This document shows positions 24,935-33,483 of a DNA stretch of 33,609 nt, one piece after another. Source of the stretch: Moorena sp. SIO3I8 (GTDB lineage: Bacteria; Cyanobacteriota; Cyanobacteriia; Cyanobacteriales; Coleofasciculaceae). Under the pieces are notes generated by a model, which ran no database searches, was not told the DNA's origin, and worked only from the letters and a program-made list of their open reading frames with translations. A program made the translations under genes and the position numbers. The stretch's first letter is position 1. Each line of letters opens with the position of its first letter. Location of the stretch: NCBI RefSeq assembly GCF_010692325.1, contig NZ_JAAHHW010000075.1:1-33609 (forward strand), written 5' to 3'.

Positions 24935-26131
24935 TCAACGCTTAGGAGCATTATCAAAAGCACGAGCGATCGCATTCCAGGCTAACTTGGGCTTGAAATC
25001 TGCATCCAGAGGTAGAGGTCGCACTGGGGCACCATCTGAGCGGGGATGGAAGCTACTTAAGTATGTGTAGCGATCGCTAAATCCCCAGGTCACTACTGCA
25101 ATCACTGCTGGCTCATCAAGTACCACAGACAGATAATCTTCATAAGCTTGAGCCACCATGCGATCGCGTACAGTCACATCCTTTGGTAAATTGTCATCTC
25201 TGACATCTAGTTCAGTAATCAAGATTTTAAAACCCATACTCGCCACATCCCGGAGAAATTTCCGCAGGCTTTGGGGGTTAATCCGTTTATTCCCTCGCAA
25301 GTGAGCCTGGATTCCCAAGGCATGACAGGGGGTTCCCTGAGACTTCAACCCCTCTAGTAGCTTCAAGACAGCCCTACGCTTGGCTTGCTCATCACTCGAA
25401 TCATAACTCAGTCCATACTCGTTGTAGAGTAACATTGCCTTGGGGTCAGCAACAGCCGCAATGCGAAAGGCTAGGTCAATGTATTTCGGACCTAAAAATT
25501 TTAACCATGGCGTTTTGCGTAAACCATCTGCCCGTCCTTGGAAGGTAGCGATCGCTTCATTAACAACATCCCAGGAGTGCATTTGTCCAGCATAACGCCC
25601 AGCCACTGTCTTAATATGTCTAACCAAGAACTGTTGAGCGTTTTGGCGATTTACTGTCTCCTCAAACCAAGGGGGTAACGAGATGTGCCAAACTAGGGTA
25701 TGTCCCCGAAACAGCAATCTATGAGTCTGGGCAAAGTCTGCCATCCAATCCCCAACGGTAAAGTCAAACTGATGGGGGTGAGGGCACAGGGGAGGGGAAG
25801 AAGGAGTAGAAATAAACCACTTGAGTCCCCATCCGGGAACCAGCATGGCACACTCTTGAGCAAAACGGGTGGCTAAGGCTGGGTTTGAGGATAAGTCTGG
25901 GAATCGACTCTCGGCTCCATAAATTAATCCTTTTGCCGCCGCACGCTCTTTTAAAGAAGCTCCTTGAGCTACTGCAAAGTCTCGCTTCGGGTCATCAATA
26001 GCTTGAATTTGGTGACTATGTATCATAGATTGACACCTTGTCAGAGGGCCTACACTGGCTAAGCTACCTAAACCCAGTAATAATTCACGTCGTCCAATCA
26101 TTAACTTGTTTTTACTCCTAGAAACCATCAC
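24935..26131 (-). CDS. GH10 family glycoside hydrolase (endo-beta-1,4-xylanase-like)
   Basis: A 398-residue protein. Residues 14-28 (RRELLLGLGSLASVG) form a twin-arginine-like signal, so it is probably exported; ATG 26101 (MIGRRE) is an alternative start. The GH10 barrel shows GHTLVWH (His149), the acid/base Glu192 in WDVVNEA, LLYNEYG (about 234-240), GIQAHL (273-278) and the nucleophile Glu307 in ITELDV. It ends with the WGFSDRYTYL region and the C-terminal KPKLAWNAIARAF helix. The family mostly cleaves xylan or related beta-1,4 glycans. It is the last gene of a run of polysaccharide genes on the minus strand, so here it may trim the cell's own exopolysaccharide. A decayed piece of a second copy lies at 30671. 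Confidence 0.92.
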   Translation of the reverse strand: MMVSRSKNKLMIGRRELLLGLGSLASVGPLTRCQSMIHSHQIQAIDDPKRDFAVAQGASLKERAAAKGLIYGAESRFPDLSSNPALATRFAQECAMLVPGWGLKWFISTPSSPPLCPHPHQFDFTVGDWMADFAQTHRLLFRGHTLVWHISLPPWFEETVNRQNAQQFLVRHIKTVAGRYAGQMHSWDVVNEAIATFQGRADGLRKTPWLKFLGPKYIDLAFRIAAVADPKAMLLYNEYGLSYDSSDEQAKRRAVLKLLEGLKSQGTPCHALGIQAHLRGNKRINPQSLRKFLRDVASMGFKILITELDVRDDNLPKDVTVRDRMVAQAYEDYLSVVLDEPAVIAVVTWGFSDRYTYLSSFHPRSDGAPVRPLPLDADFKPKLAWNAIARAFDNAPKR

Positions 26132-26479
26132 GTAATATGCTTAGCTTTAATTATTTCAGCCATTTATCCCTGAGGGGGTGACAAAATAGCAGAAAAAGCT
26201 TATTTGGGAAAAAATGCCGGTATTTCTGGTAAAAAAATATCGGTTTAGTTATCTCAATAAGACCAATAAAAATGATCAGCTTACCGTAAGCATATGCGCT
26301 ACTTGAGGTGCTACTTGAGGTGTCAAAGGCCACGCTACGGGAATAGCCACGCTACTTGAGGTGCTTTCAGCTTATGCTTACGGTTTTAAACCCATTTTTT
26401 TTCCCCCAAAAAACTAATTGATGTAGTGAGGTAGCGCACGAATTGTGCAGGCATCAATAAATTGATGATTCTGGTTCAG
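26132..26479. repeat. Intergenic with cgctacttgaggtgct repeats
   Basis: It contains three copies of (c)gctacttgaggtg (about 26298-26310, 26310-26321 and 26350-26361) plus two ccacgctac words. Part of this matches the repeat family at 5620 and 23190. No gene is supported; the GH10 promoter region lies at the left side. Confidence 0.7.
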
Positions 26480-27547
26480 CTATTGCAATTTCTTCCTTCT
26501 TTTTCTGGAGTAGCTGGCAATTTCATTGTAGGCATTAATCGTTTGATTGGCTAGTTCTTGCCAATCAAACGCCTCTAGAGGAGCTTGTTCTGGACGGGGA
26601 GTGTTTAATGCCCAATCTAAAGCTTTTTCAATGTCATAATCAGTAATTTCTCCTGTATAGGTATAGACCCATTCTTCACCAACTTGCTCTTGAACTTCAG
26701 GGAGAGCGCCAATTTTAGGAACTAATATGGGTCGGTTAAAAGAGAGGGCTAAGAAAGCACTACCAGAGTTTAAAATCTCGCGGTAGGGCAAAATAACTAA
26801 GTCAGCAGCACTGAAGTACCATTGCATATGGTCTTGGGGTATGAAATCTAGGTTGATTCGCACTCGTTGATCTAGGGCGGATTCCCTTTCAATTTCTGCT
26901 GCTAATTCAGTAAATTCTGGACTACCCACAATGTAGAGTATGGCTTCTGAGTCAAACAACTTTCGGAAAACTCGAATCAATTGAGGAGCATTTTTGTAAG
27001 GTCTAATTCTGCCAAACAAAAGCAATACTTTCGCCGAATTGGTAATTCCTAGGTAATTGCGAGCTTCTTGAGAACTGACTTGATTCGGATACTGCCCTCG
27101 GTAGTGACCATGGGGTACTACAAAACCTGGAATATTCTTTAACTGAGGGAAGCGCTCTTGGGCAGCTTTCATCCCAGTTTTGCTAAGGTTAATGTAACCA
27201 TCCAACTGTCTTGTAAAGACTTTCCAGAACCAAGCCTCTAGTTGCGGGTAAAGCTGTTCATGAGAGGCTAAGTTGTGTACTGTCCAGACAATTTTTGTTC
27301 CCCGCCAGCGAGCCAAAATCATCAAGAATAATAGAGCTAATGTTTTTGCGATCGCTCTGAAGAAGTTAGGTTCATTTAAGTTTCGTTCTGGCCAGTGCCG
27401 ATGCCAGATAGAATAATGATTTATCAGCAATTTTTTAGGAGAAAACTCATGGACATCAACCCCCAAAGTAGCCAGGTGGGTGTAAACTAGCCAGGTATAA
27501 GGGTTTTTGTCACGATCTTTAAAGGCTGGTTGAGCAATAATTTTCAT
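26480..27547 (-). CDS. Glycosyltransferase, GT4-like
   Basis: A 355-residue GT-B glycosyltransferase. The N-terminal half has the acceptor-side fold, with IVWTVHNLASHEQLYP (about 85-100) and a hydrophobic LALLFLMILARW stretch (about 70-81) that can touch the membrane. The C-terminal nucleotide-sugar half starts KVLLLFGRIRPYKNAPQLIRVF and continues with LYIVGSP, INLDFIPQDHMQWYFSAADLVILPYREILNSGSAFLALSFNRPILVP, in which the Glu and SGS region match the GT4 donor site. Donor and acceptor are unknown. It is in the minus-strand polysaccharide locus, between GH10 and a sulfotransferase, and was preceded by a flippase gene of which only a trace remains. Confidence 0.9.
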   Translation of the reverse strand: MKIIAQPAFKDRDKNPYTWLVYTHLATLGVDVHEFSPKKLLINHYSIWHRHWPERNLNEPNFFRAIAKTLALLFLMILARWRGTKIVWTVHNLASHEQLYPQLEAWFWKVFTRQLDGYINLSKTGMKAAQERFPQLKNIPGFVVPHGHYRGQYPNQVSSQEARNYLGITNSAKVLLLFGRIRPYKNAPQLIRVFRKLFDSEAILYIVGSPEFTELAAEIERESALDQRVRINLDFIPQDHMQWYFSAADLVILPYREILNSGSAFLALSFNRPILVPKIGALPEVQEQVGEEWVYTYTGEITDYDIEKALDWALNTPRPEQAPLEAFDWQELANQTINAYNEIASYSRKRRKKLQ

Positions 27548-27581
27548 ATTTCACCTACTCCATTGAGCTTTGGTTAACTTT

Positions 27582-27673
27582 AGAGCTGCCGTTACTTTCA
27601 CGCTACTACCTAAACCTTGAAATCCAGGACCAGTCAAGGTGTCTACCGCAAACTACTTCATAGCTTTAAAAAA
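27582..27673 (-). pseudogene. Remnant of a second flippase (wzx-like) gene
   Basis: This intergenic segment aligns with 31195-31286 inside the intact flippase gene, with about 14 differences in 92 bases by eye (about 85%). Reading on the minus strand gives FAVDTLTGPGFQGLGSSVKVTAAL, close to FAADTLTGAGFQGLRSSIQVTAAL of the intact protein. It carries stops and no flanking flippase sequence. It sits exactly where a flippase gene would be expected between a glycosyltransferase and a sulfotransferase gene. Confidence 0.8.
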
Positions 27674-27685
27674 ACGTAAACATTC

Positions 27686-28615
27686 TCAGGTTTCTAGTGA
27701 CCAGAATTGATCAGACTGATAAAACGGTAGATCGAAGAGTTTAACATAATTACGCACAACCTCGACTTCAGATTGGGTCATCGTTTGTTTCCATTTATTT
27801 ATTTGTTGGTTGCTTATACGTACCTTGGAATAACGACCAGGTATATTGTTAGTTGAACTCTGGAGTACATGCTTTTCTACCCGCCTATTCCATGGCAATT
27901 CAAACTGCTCAAATAGCTGTTTGAACTTACCAATAGGGTCTAAGCATAAGTCCTCATAAAAGACCAATAACCATTCAGGATTTCGAGACAATGCATCGGC
28001 TACAACACGATGTCTTGCTGCCCAGATAGCTGCAAATATTTCTATTGGCGTTTTTGCTGCCTCTATCACTGAGCGGTAGGGTTCGAGATGATCTTCAAAT
28101 AAGCTAGATTGATGTAATAAAGTATCTCGCGAAAGCTCAGCAGGAGTTTCTTTGTTAATTTCTGATAATACGGTAGGGCAAGGATGTCGAACAATTACCA
28201 ATAGTTTGGGATTGTAGCGCTTGAAAACCCACTCGATGGACATCAGAGATGCTACATCTTTCACGATGATTTGATAATTAGGCAGTGCTCTAGCCCAAAA
28301 ACCTCGGTACCAACCGCCTCCAAAAGGTAGACCTTTGAAGACATTATCAAAAGCATTTTCAAGCAAGTCATCTCGCTCACCAGGTCGTGTATATTGGAAC
28401 CATGTGTCCATGTTACCTTTTCCAGTAATAGCTGGATTACATGGCTCGTAGTAGTATATAGCACGATTTGCGGTGGACAATGTTTTCCCGACCCAACTGG
28501 TACCGCTGCGACCATGACCTAAAATCAAAATTGGGCGTTTGCCAACTTGCCAGTGATTCAAAAACCACGAGGTAAGATAGTAGCTGGTCTTAGTAATTAA
28601 ACGTTGTTTTCTCAT
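27686..28615 (-). CDS. Sulfotransferase family protein
   Basis: A 309-residue PAPS-dependent sulfotransferase starting at ATG 28615. The 5'-phosphosulfate loop is ILGHGRSGTSWV (about 31-42). The 3'-phosphate site is VIVRHPCPTVLSEI (about 140-153). YYEPCNPA and WLLVFYEDLCLDP are further family landmarks, the last ahead of the usual C-terminal helices. It has no signal peptide or clear membrane segment, so it acts in the cytoplasm, probably on a lipid-linked sugar or a carbohydrate acceptor. The flanking glycosyltransferases and the flippase suggest it sulfates a repeat unit before export. It is distinct from the second sulfotransferase at 32575. Confidence 0.9.
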   Translation of the reverse strand: MRKQRLITKTSYYLTSWFLNHWQVGKRPILILGHGRSGTSWVGKTLSTANRAIYYYEPCNPAITGKGNMDTWFQYTRPGERDDLLENAFDNVFKGLPFGGGWYRGFWARALPNYQIIVKDVASLMSIEWVFKRYNPKLLVIVRHPCPTVLSEINKETPAELSRDTLLHQSSLFEDHLEPYRSVIEAAKTPIEIFAAIWAARHRVVADALSRNPEWLLVFYEDLCLDPIGKFKQLFEQFELPWNRRVEKHVLQSSTNNIPGRYSKVRISNQQINKWKQTMTQSEVEVVRNYVKLFDLPFYQSDQFWSLET

Positions 28616-28791
28616 TTATATTTTACTGAATTTACATTTAATATTTTTATTGATGGTAAATCAAACAAAACAATTAATTAGGGGTGTATTTTTTTAAATA
28701 TAACCATCAAAATTATCTAAAACTATGCTAACTAAAATTTAATCAACACTAAACACTAAAATAGTATGAAAAATATCAAAATTTAGCTATA

Positions 28792-30027
28792 TCAAGATTT
28801 AGATCGAGCTAACTGGTTATACTTTGAAAGTGAAACCAGAGAATCTATTTCCGAAATCACGCCTTCTATTGCTTTAGAACCAAACAATTCCTCAAGCACA
28901 CCTGGATTAACATTATCCCTGACAGGATGGGACAAAAATCGGATAATTGCTTCTGCAAAGGATGACTTATCCACAGCAATTTCAAAGTAGTGATGAACCT
29001 CTTCTGGTAGACCTGCTATTCCCTGTGGTGTGGAAACAATCGCTCTACCAGAAACCAGCATTTCTAGGGACTTTATACTAACGCCACTCCCAGCGGAAAC
29101 TGGATTAATGAGAACCCGCCCCGACTTGTATACTTCTGCAGAAGACACTGGATTTATTTTCAGATCAACTTCTGGAGTTTCCTCACATAGCTGCCTAACG
29201 TGCTGGACAGGATTTGAACCCGCTATTAAAACAGTAAATGTTGGTAACGCCAAACGTATTATAGGCATAACTTGGGTAATAAACCAGATTATTCCCGCTA
29301 CATTGTTGTCCGAAAAGAGGTTACCCAAAAAAACGATATCATAGACAGGATGGGTGCTTAGTTTATCTCTGGATATTGCTTCCCTATTCTCTTCAGTAAA
29401 CTCAATCAGAGGTGCTAAGTAGCGACCATTTTTCAATCCTTGACTTCTCCAAAAATTTAGGTCATCTAGGGATATATCGTAAAATAAAGTACTCTTTTTT
29501 AGTAAATTTGTTTCATAATTTGCCAAGTTAGACAATGATAAATATCGTTTGAACTTGTTGAACCCTTTGGCAGACGCAAGTTTTCGCTTATAGTACAAAT
29601 GCTCGATATTGTGAGAGCGAATAACCAGCAGCCGATTCAAGTGTTGACTTAACTGACTTGCTACTTCTCCACCGTGAATACCATCTAGGAAGATGACATC
29701 AGGATTAAACGCAGCCACATCAGACAGTAATAGCTTGAATTCTTTACCTCTGACAATTCTAGATGTCACTTCCAAAGGATACTTGAGTAAGTCAATTATC
29801 CGCCGAATAAAAGAGCCGAGTGTCCTTGGAAACTTTATCAAAAAAACTTGCTTGGCATACTTCCTAATTTCCAGGACTTCCTCTGGTTTTGGAGTATGGC
29901 TACACCAGCAGATAACTTGTAGCTCAGTCCCTAAATTAGAGAAAGCTTTTATCCTTCGCCACATGTCTAATCGCGCCCCATGGATGGGCGGATAGGGAAT
30001 ATCATGGCATACTAATGTAATCTTCAT
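28792..30027 (-). CDS. Glycosyltransferase, GT4-like
   Basis: A 411-residue GT-B glycosyltransferase from ATG 30027. It starts MKITLVCHDIPYPPIHGARLDMWRRIKAF, the typical nucleotide-free N-domain with a Gly-Ala/Arg loop. VIFLDGIHGGEVASQL and LLVIRSHNIEHLYY follow. The C-domain begins DIVFLGNLFSDNNVAGIIWFI, with FTVLIAGSNP, and the donor site SSAEVYKSGRVLINPVSAGSGVSIKSLEMLVSGRAIVSTPQGIAGL. This matches the GT4 type with the acidic residue E in the SLEML helix. The donor sugar is not evident. A 176-bp AT-rich gap separates it from the sulfotransferase, so each may have its own promoter. Confidence 0.92.
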   Translation of the reverse strand: MKITLVCHDIPYPPIHGARLDMWRRIKAFSNLGTELQVICWCSHTPKPEEVLEIRKYAKQVFLIKFPRTLGSFIRRIIDLLKYPLEVTSRIVRGKEFKLLLSDVAAFNPDVIFLDGIHGGEVASQLSQHLNRLLVIRSHNIEHLYYKRKLASAKGFNKFKRYLSLSNLANYETNLLKKSTLFYDISLDDLNFWRSQGLKNGRYLAPLIEFTEENREAISRDKLSTHPVYDIVFLGNLFSDNNVAGIIWFITQVMPIIRLALPTFTVLIAGSNPVQHVRQLCEETPEVDLKINPVSSAEVYKSGRVLINPVSAGSGVSIKSLEMLVSGRAIVSTPQGIAGLPEEVHHYFEIAVDKSSFAEAIIRFLSHPVRDNVNPGVLEELFGSKAIEGVISEIDSLVSLSKYNQLARSKS

Positions 30028-30370
30028 AATACGGCTACTCTTACTCTCAGTTGTTTGCTGCTATAGAATTAATCATGATAATTATCAGCACTGACTTGTA
30101 ATTATTCAATAACCTAGATGTTCCATAAATTAGGCAGATTTAAAATGTATAATATCACTATATTATCAATAATAGTTATCCAAAGTTACTACAATTTCCT
30201 ACTTTATATTGACTAGATATATCTAGAACACTATTTAAATACAGCTTAATTTTTTAAGCAATATCAAACGCTTTGAGTAGTTCAGATTTTTGAAAAGATA
30301 TGAATCGTAAATCTGTCGGCAATATCCCCCTTTGTATTCATCGGATCAATATAATAGTCAGGGGTTGGAA

Positions 30371-30503
30371 GCGATGCAGCGCGGTCTTGGGGAGGCAGCG
30401 CGGTCTTGGGGGTCTCCCCCATGAGCGACTGCCGTGGTTTCCACGGGGCTTACAAGGTGCGGACGCAGGTTCCGCACACAGCCCCTCCCCATGAGCGACT
30501 GCA
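30371..30503. repeat. Composite G+C-rich palindromic repeat
   Basis: It contains gcagcgcggtcttggg twice, then gggggtctccccc (self-complementary), catgagcgactgc twice (about 30420 and 30489), ccgtgg-ttt-ccacgg (30433-30447) and gtgcgga-cgcaggt-tccgcac (30457-30477). Several small hairpins stand in series. Related pieces occur at 24699-24770 and 23631-23674. Confidence 0.85.
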
Positions 30504-30670
30504 TCAAGAATTGAGGAATTTTGGTGATGCTAGTCATACACTATAAATACTGTAGGGTCACTGGACGAACTACTTGATCAAGAGGAGTAGGCAAAGTCTT
30601 GTAGACTAAGTATTTACCTAACTCCTACCTGCCATAGTAGGGCGGTCTAGTTGATCACTGGCTATCTTTG

Positions 30671-30745
30671 ATTCCTTACGAGATTTGTCAAAAGTACGAG
30701 CAATAGCATTTCACCCAGACTTTAGTTAAAAGTCCGAGGTAGGAA
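30671..30745 (-). pseudogene. Relic of a GH10 C-terminus
   Basis: Read on the minus strand it gives DF-stop-LKSG-stop-NAIARTFDKS. This matches DFKPKLAWNAIARAFDN at the end of the intact GH10 enzyme at 24935, with the Trp codon changed to TGA. The DNA match to 24947-24985 is visible by eye over about 38 bp. Nothing of the rest of a GH10 gene is seen next to it. Confidence 0.65.
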
Positions 30746-30930
30746 TTAAAAGCAAGCCAACGTGCTGATTGGCTTTGCCAGAGACTTATTGCTAGCTCTA
30801 GTTGATTCTAAGAGAATATCCGTAAAAATTATGTAAAGCTTTATTAAAGAAAGTGAAATTTCATCCTAAGTAACAGCAAATTTTTTGTAAAAATCAGCCA
30901 AGGTCATGGGTAATGGTGATCCGATTACCG

Positions 30931-30978
30931 ATTACCCATGACCAATTACCCATGAGCAATTACCCATGAGCAATTACC
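30931..30978. repeat. Tandem repeat, 3 x 14 bp plus partial
   Basis: Units attacccatgaScca/attacccatgagca run head to tail. An inverted piece, catgggtaatgg, lies just upstream at 30905, so the array can also fold back. It ends 45 bp from the flippase stop. Confidence 0.9.
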
Positions 30979-31022
30979 TAACAATCTTAGGTTACATCCC
31001 TCTTAGAGAAAGGGGATAAAGA

Positions 31023-32327
31023 TTAATGTTCCGATTCTTGAAGGCGCTTGCTTCTAGTCACCTCTTGCCGATATAAGACAAACACTAATAGCCATAAGCT
31101 GAGCATCCTCAAGGAATCTGAGGTTAAACTTGACCAGGCAGCTCCCTTCCATGAATACAGAGGAATTAACCAAAGGTTTAACGAAAAGTTCAACAGAGCT
31201 GCCGTTACTTGTATGCTACTACGCAACCCTTGAAATCCAGCACCAGTCAGGGTGTCCGCCGCAAAAAACTGCATGGCTTTAAAAAACGGTATCGGTGCTA
31301 ACCAACGTAAGGCATTGACTACCTCCCTATAGTCATCACCTATAATGTAGGGTACCATTGGAGCGGAGATAAACAACCCGATACCAGCAGCTATTCCGTA
31401 CATACCAGCAATTGGTGATAGACGCTTGGCCAGATTGAGACTTCCCTGGATGCCAGCGGCTCCCTTCTGAAAAAACTTGGCATAGGAAGCCGCTAACAGA
31501 GATTGTACAGGGACAAATGCCACATCAATTAAACGGTATGCAGCAGCATATATACCTGTAGCTTGTAATGTAGAAAGACGCGCTAGCATGGTTTTATCTA
31601 CATTGTTGTTAACCGTTTCAGCACAAAGGTTGAGAGAAAAGTAGAATCCCTGAAGCATCTCCGGCTTGATCTTTGATATTGCCAATTTAGGAGTTCCTAA
31701 CATCCGATGTACCATCAGAAATCCAACCCCAGCTGCTATTGCTGTACTAGCCAGATATAAAGCTCCCCAAACTACAATATCTGATGTCTGAAAGAAGCTG
31801 ACAAAACAAAGTGTTGCCACTAAGTTTTTTAGACTGAGTAAAAAATGAATCTGGGCGGTGTGCTTAAGCTGACTGACCGCGATAAATGCCTGACCAGCGG
31901 TGGCTAAAATTTTCAAAAAGAGTAAGTCAGACAAAAATACCAAAAATATTAGCAGGGGCGACGTTTCTTTAGGTAAAATAGCTGGAGCTATAAGCATAAC
32001 TAAGGCAATTAGCACCAAACTAGAGGTAAAAATCATCAACAGCGCATTGCCCCAGTATTCCTTGAATAAGGCTCGGTTTCTAGAAACATTTTTAATTAAA
32101 ACATCTCCACTCCCCCAGGTGGCGAAAGGGGATATAATCGCCGCTAAAGCCGTCAAACTAGCAAACAGACCATACTGTTGAGCACCGAGGGTACGAGCAA
32201 TCATCACGAAGTAGGCGGCTTGGACAATCATCTTCAGAAATTTAGCCAATAGCATCCACAAGGTGTTACGTACTAGGGATTTCTGAAATATGCCAATGAG
32301 CCTGGATTTGAGGGATTGAAAATTCAT
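31023..32327 (-). CDS. Oligosaccharide flippase (Wzx / MATE-like)
   Basis: A 434-residue polytopic membrane protein from ATG 32327; the frame is open back to a TTG at 32375, but the ATG gives the usual N-terminus. It starts with an amphipathic segment and then helices such as FLKMIVQAAYFVMIARTLGAQQYGLFASL, the classic N-terminal signature of polysaccharide transporters. About twelve hydrophobic stretches follow, for example MIFTSSLVLIALVMLIAPAI and LLIFLVFLSDLLFLKIL. It would flip lipid-linked oligosaccharide units to the periplasmic side for polymerisation. It fits the nearby glycosyltransferase and sulfotransferase genes. A short relic of a second copy lies at 27582. Confidence 0.92.
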   Translation of the reverse strand: MNFQSLKSRLIGIFQKSLVRNTLWMLLAKFLKMIVQAAYFVMIARTLGAQQYGLFASLTALAAIISPFATWGSGDVLIKNVSRNRALFKEYWGNALLMIFTSSLVLIALVMLIAPAILPKETSPLLIFLVFLSDLLFLKILATAGQAFIAVSQLKHTAQIHFLLSLKNLVATLCFVSFFQTSDIVVWGALYLASTAIAAGVGFLMVHRMLGTPKLAISKIKPEMLQGFYFSLNLCAETVNNNVDKTMLARLSTLQATGIYAAAYRLIDVAFVPVQSLLAASYAKFFQKGAAGIQGSLNLAKRLSPIAGMYGIAAGIGLFISAPMVPYIIGDDYREVVNALRWLAPIPFFKAMQFFAADTLTGAGFQGLRSSIQVTAALLNFSLNLWLIPLYSWKGAAWSSLTSDSLRMLSLWLLVFVLYRQEVTRSKRLQESEH

Positions 32328-32574
32328 ATCAAGTAATTTGGAGCATACCTTTTCGCTGCCAGGATTATCTGCCAAGTTGGTAACTGATCGAAAATTATCT
32401 CTGATTACCCAGACTAAGAAGACAATCAGGGAATTGGTATGACTTATACCAAGTTGCCATCAAAGATATTACTATAAAAGTTAGCATCATAATACCTCTG
32501 AAGGCAACTTATATATTATCTGATTTATTCCTGCTTAGATGGCTAATTTTTCATTATCCTCACCCTTAGGCTGA

Positions 32575-33483
32575 CTAGCTGCTTAATCCCACTAATTCTT
32601 TGCTATACCATGCCGATATCTCCCGCCCCAATAATTTGAATAGCTTTTGATTGTCATTGGCATAGATGGTGTAGAGTTTTTGAATCGCTGATGGACTGGG
32701 GCGAAGCTTTTGGTGTTGTAAGGGTAAGCGCTGATCAACACGATTGATCAACCCACGCATAAATGGGAAACGGGTTCCCAGATAACGAGCAATTGGTGAA
32801 CTAGTGCTTTGATGGACTTTCTTAGACTTTTTACTAAAATCAAAGGAAGAATCTATGTCAAGGAATTCACAAACTTTTTTCATAGAATCCTCTGAGTTTT
32901 GAGCAATGTCTTCTTCAAAGACTAGAATTAGCATTTGCTTAGGATCGAAGTATTCATAGTAGGCTTGCAGTTGGCGATAATATCGTCCCATATCGATGAT
33001 GCCATAGCGCTCAACTAGGGGTTGTTTATCACCAATTAATAGGTCATCAAGGTCATAATTTAGAGATATAGCTCCATTTTTGATAAAGTGATTTATAGCA
33101 GCAATGGCTCGTTCAACTGGATTTCTTAGGACTACAATAAGTTTGGCTTCAGGCAATGTCTCGTAGATTAGTCGATGGGAATAGGAAATTTCTTCGAGAG
33201 GGTCATAGTAGACTTTACCCTGGGCATCAGGCAATGGTTCGATCCATAAGTAATTAGGAGTTTTTTCTCCAATTGCTTTTTTCCCATTAACATCAGCAAA
33301 ATGTTTTTTATACCATTCAATACCTTGATTGAGATTATACCTCTTATTAAAGTAATGAATCTCATTTGCAGGTATAAATACCTCAGGATGTTCCCTGAGA
33401 TTATGGGCTAACCAGGTAGTTCCAGCCTTTTGGGCTCCAATGATTAAAAAGTTCGGTAAAGTCACTAACAACTCTCTCGTCAT
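32575..33483 (-). CDS. Sulfotransferase domain protein
   Basis: A 302-residue PAPS-dependent sulfotransferase from ATG 33483, of the heparan-sulfate-sulfotransferase-like type. The 5'-phosphosulfate loop is NFLIIGAQKAGTTWLAHNL (about 11-29). KTPNYLW (about 74-80) follows, and the 3'-phosphate site is LIVVLRNPVERAIAAINHF (about 114-132). The sequence around YYRQLQAYYEYFDPKQMLILVFEE (about 168-191) is also typical. There is no signal peptide. It begins the minus-strand polysaccharide locus, 248 bp before the flippase. It belongs to a different subgroup from the sulfotransferase at 27686, which suggests two different sulfation positions or acceptors. Confidence 0.92.
   Translation of the reverse strand: MTRELLVTLPNFLIIGAQKAGTTWLAHNLREHPEVFIPANEIHYFNKRYNLNQGIEWYKKHFADVNGKKAIGEKTPNYLWIEPLPDAQGKVYYDPLEEISYSHRLIYETLPEAKLIVVLRNPVERAIAAINHFIKNGAISLNYDLDDLLIGDKQPLVERYGIIDMGRYYRQLQAYYEYFDPKQMLILVFEEDIAQNSEDSMKKVCEFLDIDSSFDFSKKSKKVHQSTSSPIARYLGTRFPFMRGLINRVDQRLPLQHQKLRPSPSAIQKLYTIYANDNQKLFKLLGREISAWYSKELVGLSS

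Larger units (their letters stand above)
30028..31022. other. Long intergenic region with repeats and a gene relic
   Basis: AT-rich DNA to about 30350, likely with the promoter of the upstream-facing glycosyltransferase. Then come the palindromic repeats (30371-30503), a GH10 relic (30671-30745) and a 14-bp tandem repeat (30931-30978). No intact gene is seen. Confidence 0.6.

Noticed and set aside
24840-25070. 76-codon plus-strand frame at the GH10 3' end
   Set aside because: It overlaps the conserved GH10 C-terminus on the other strand and has no recognisable content.
30300-30494. 64-codon frame in the long intergenic region
   Set aside because: It runs through the palindromic repeat cluster; the Gly/Arg/Pro-rich text is repeat DNA read as protein.
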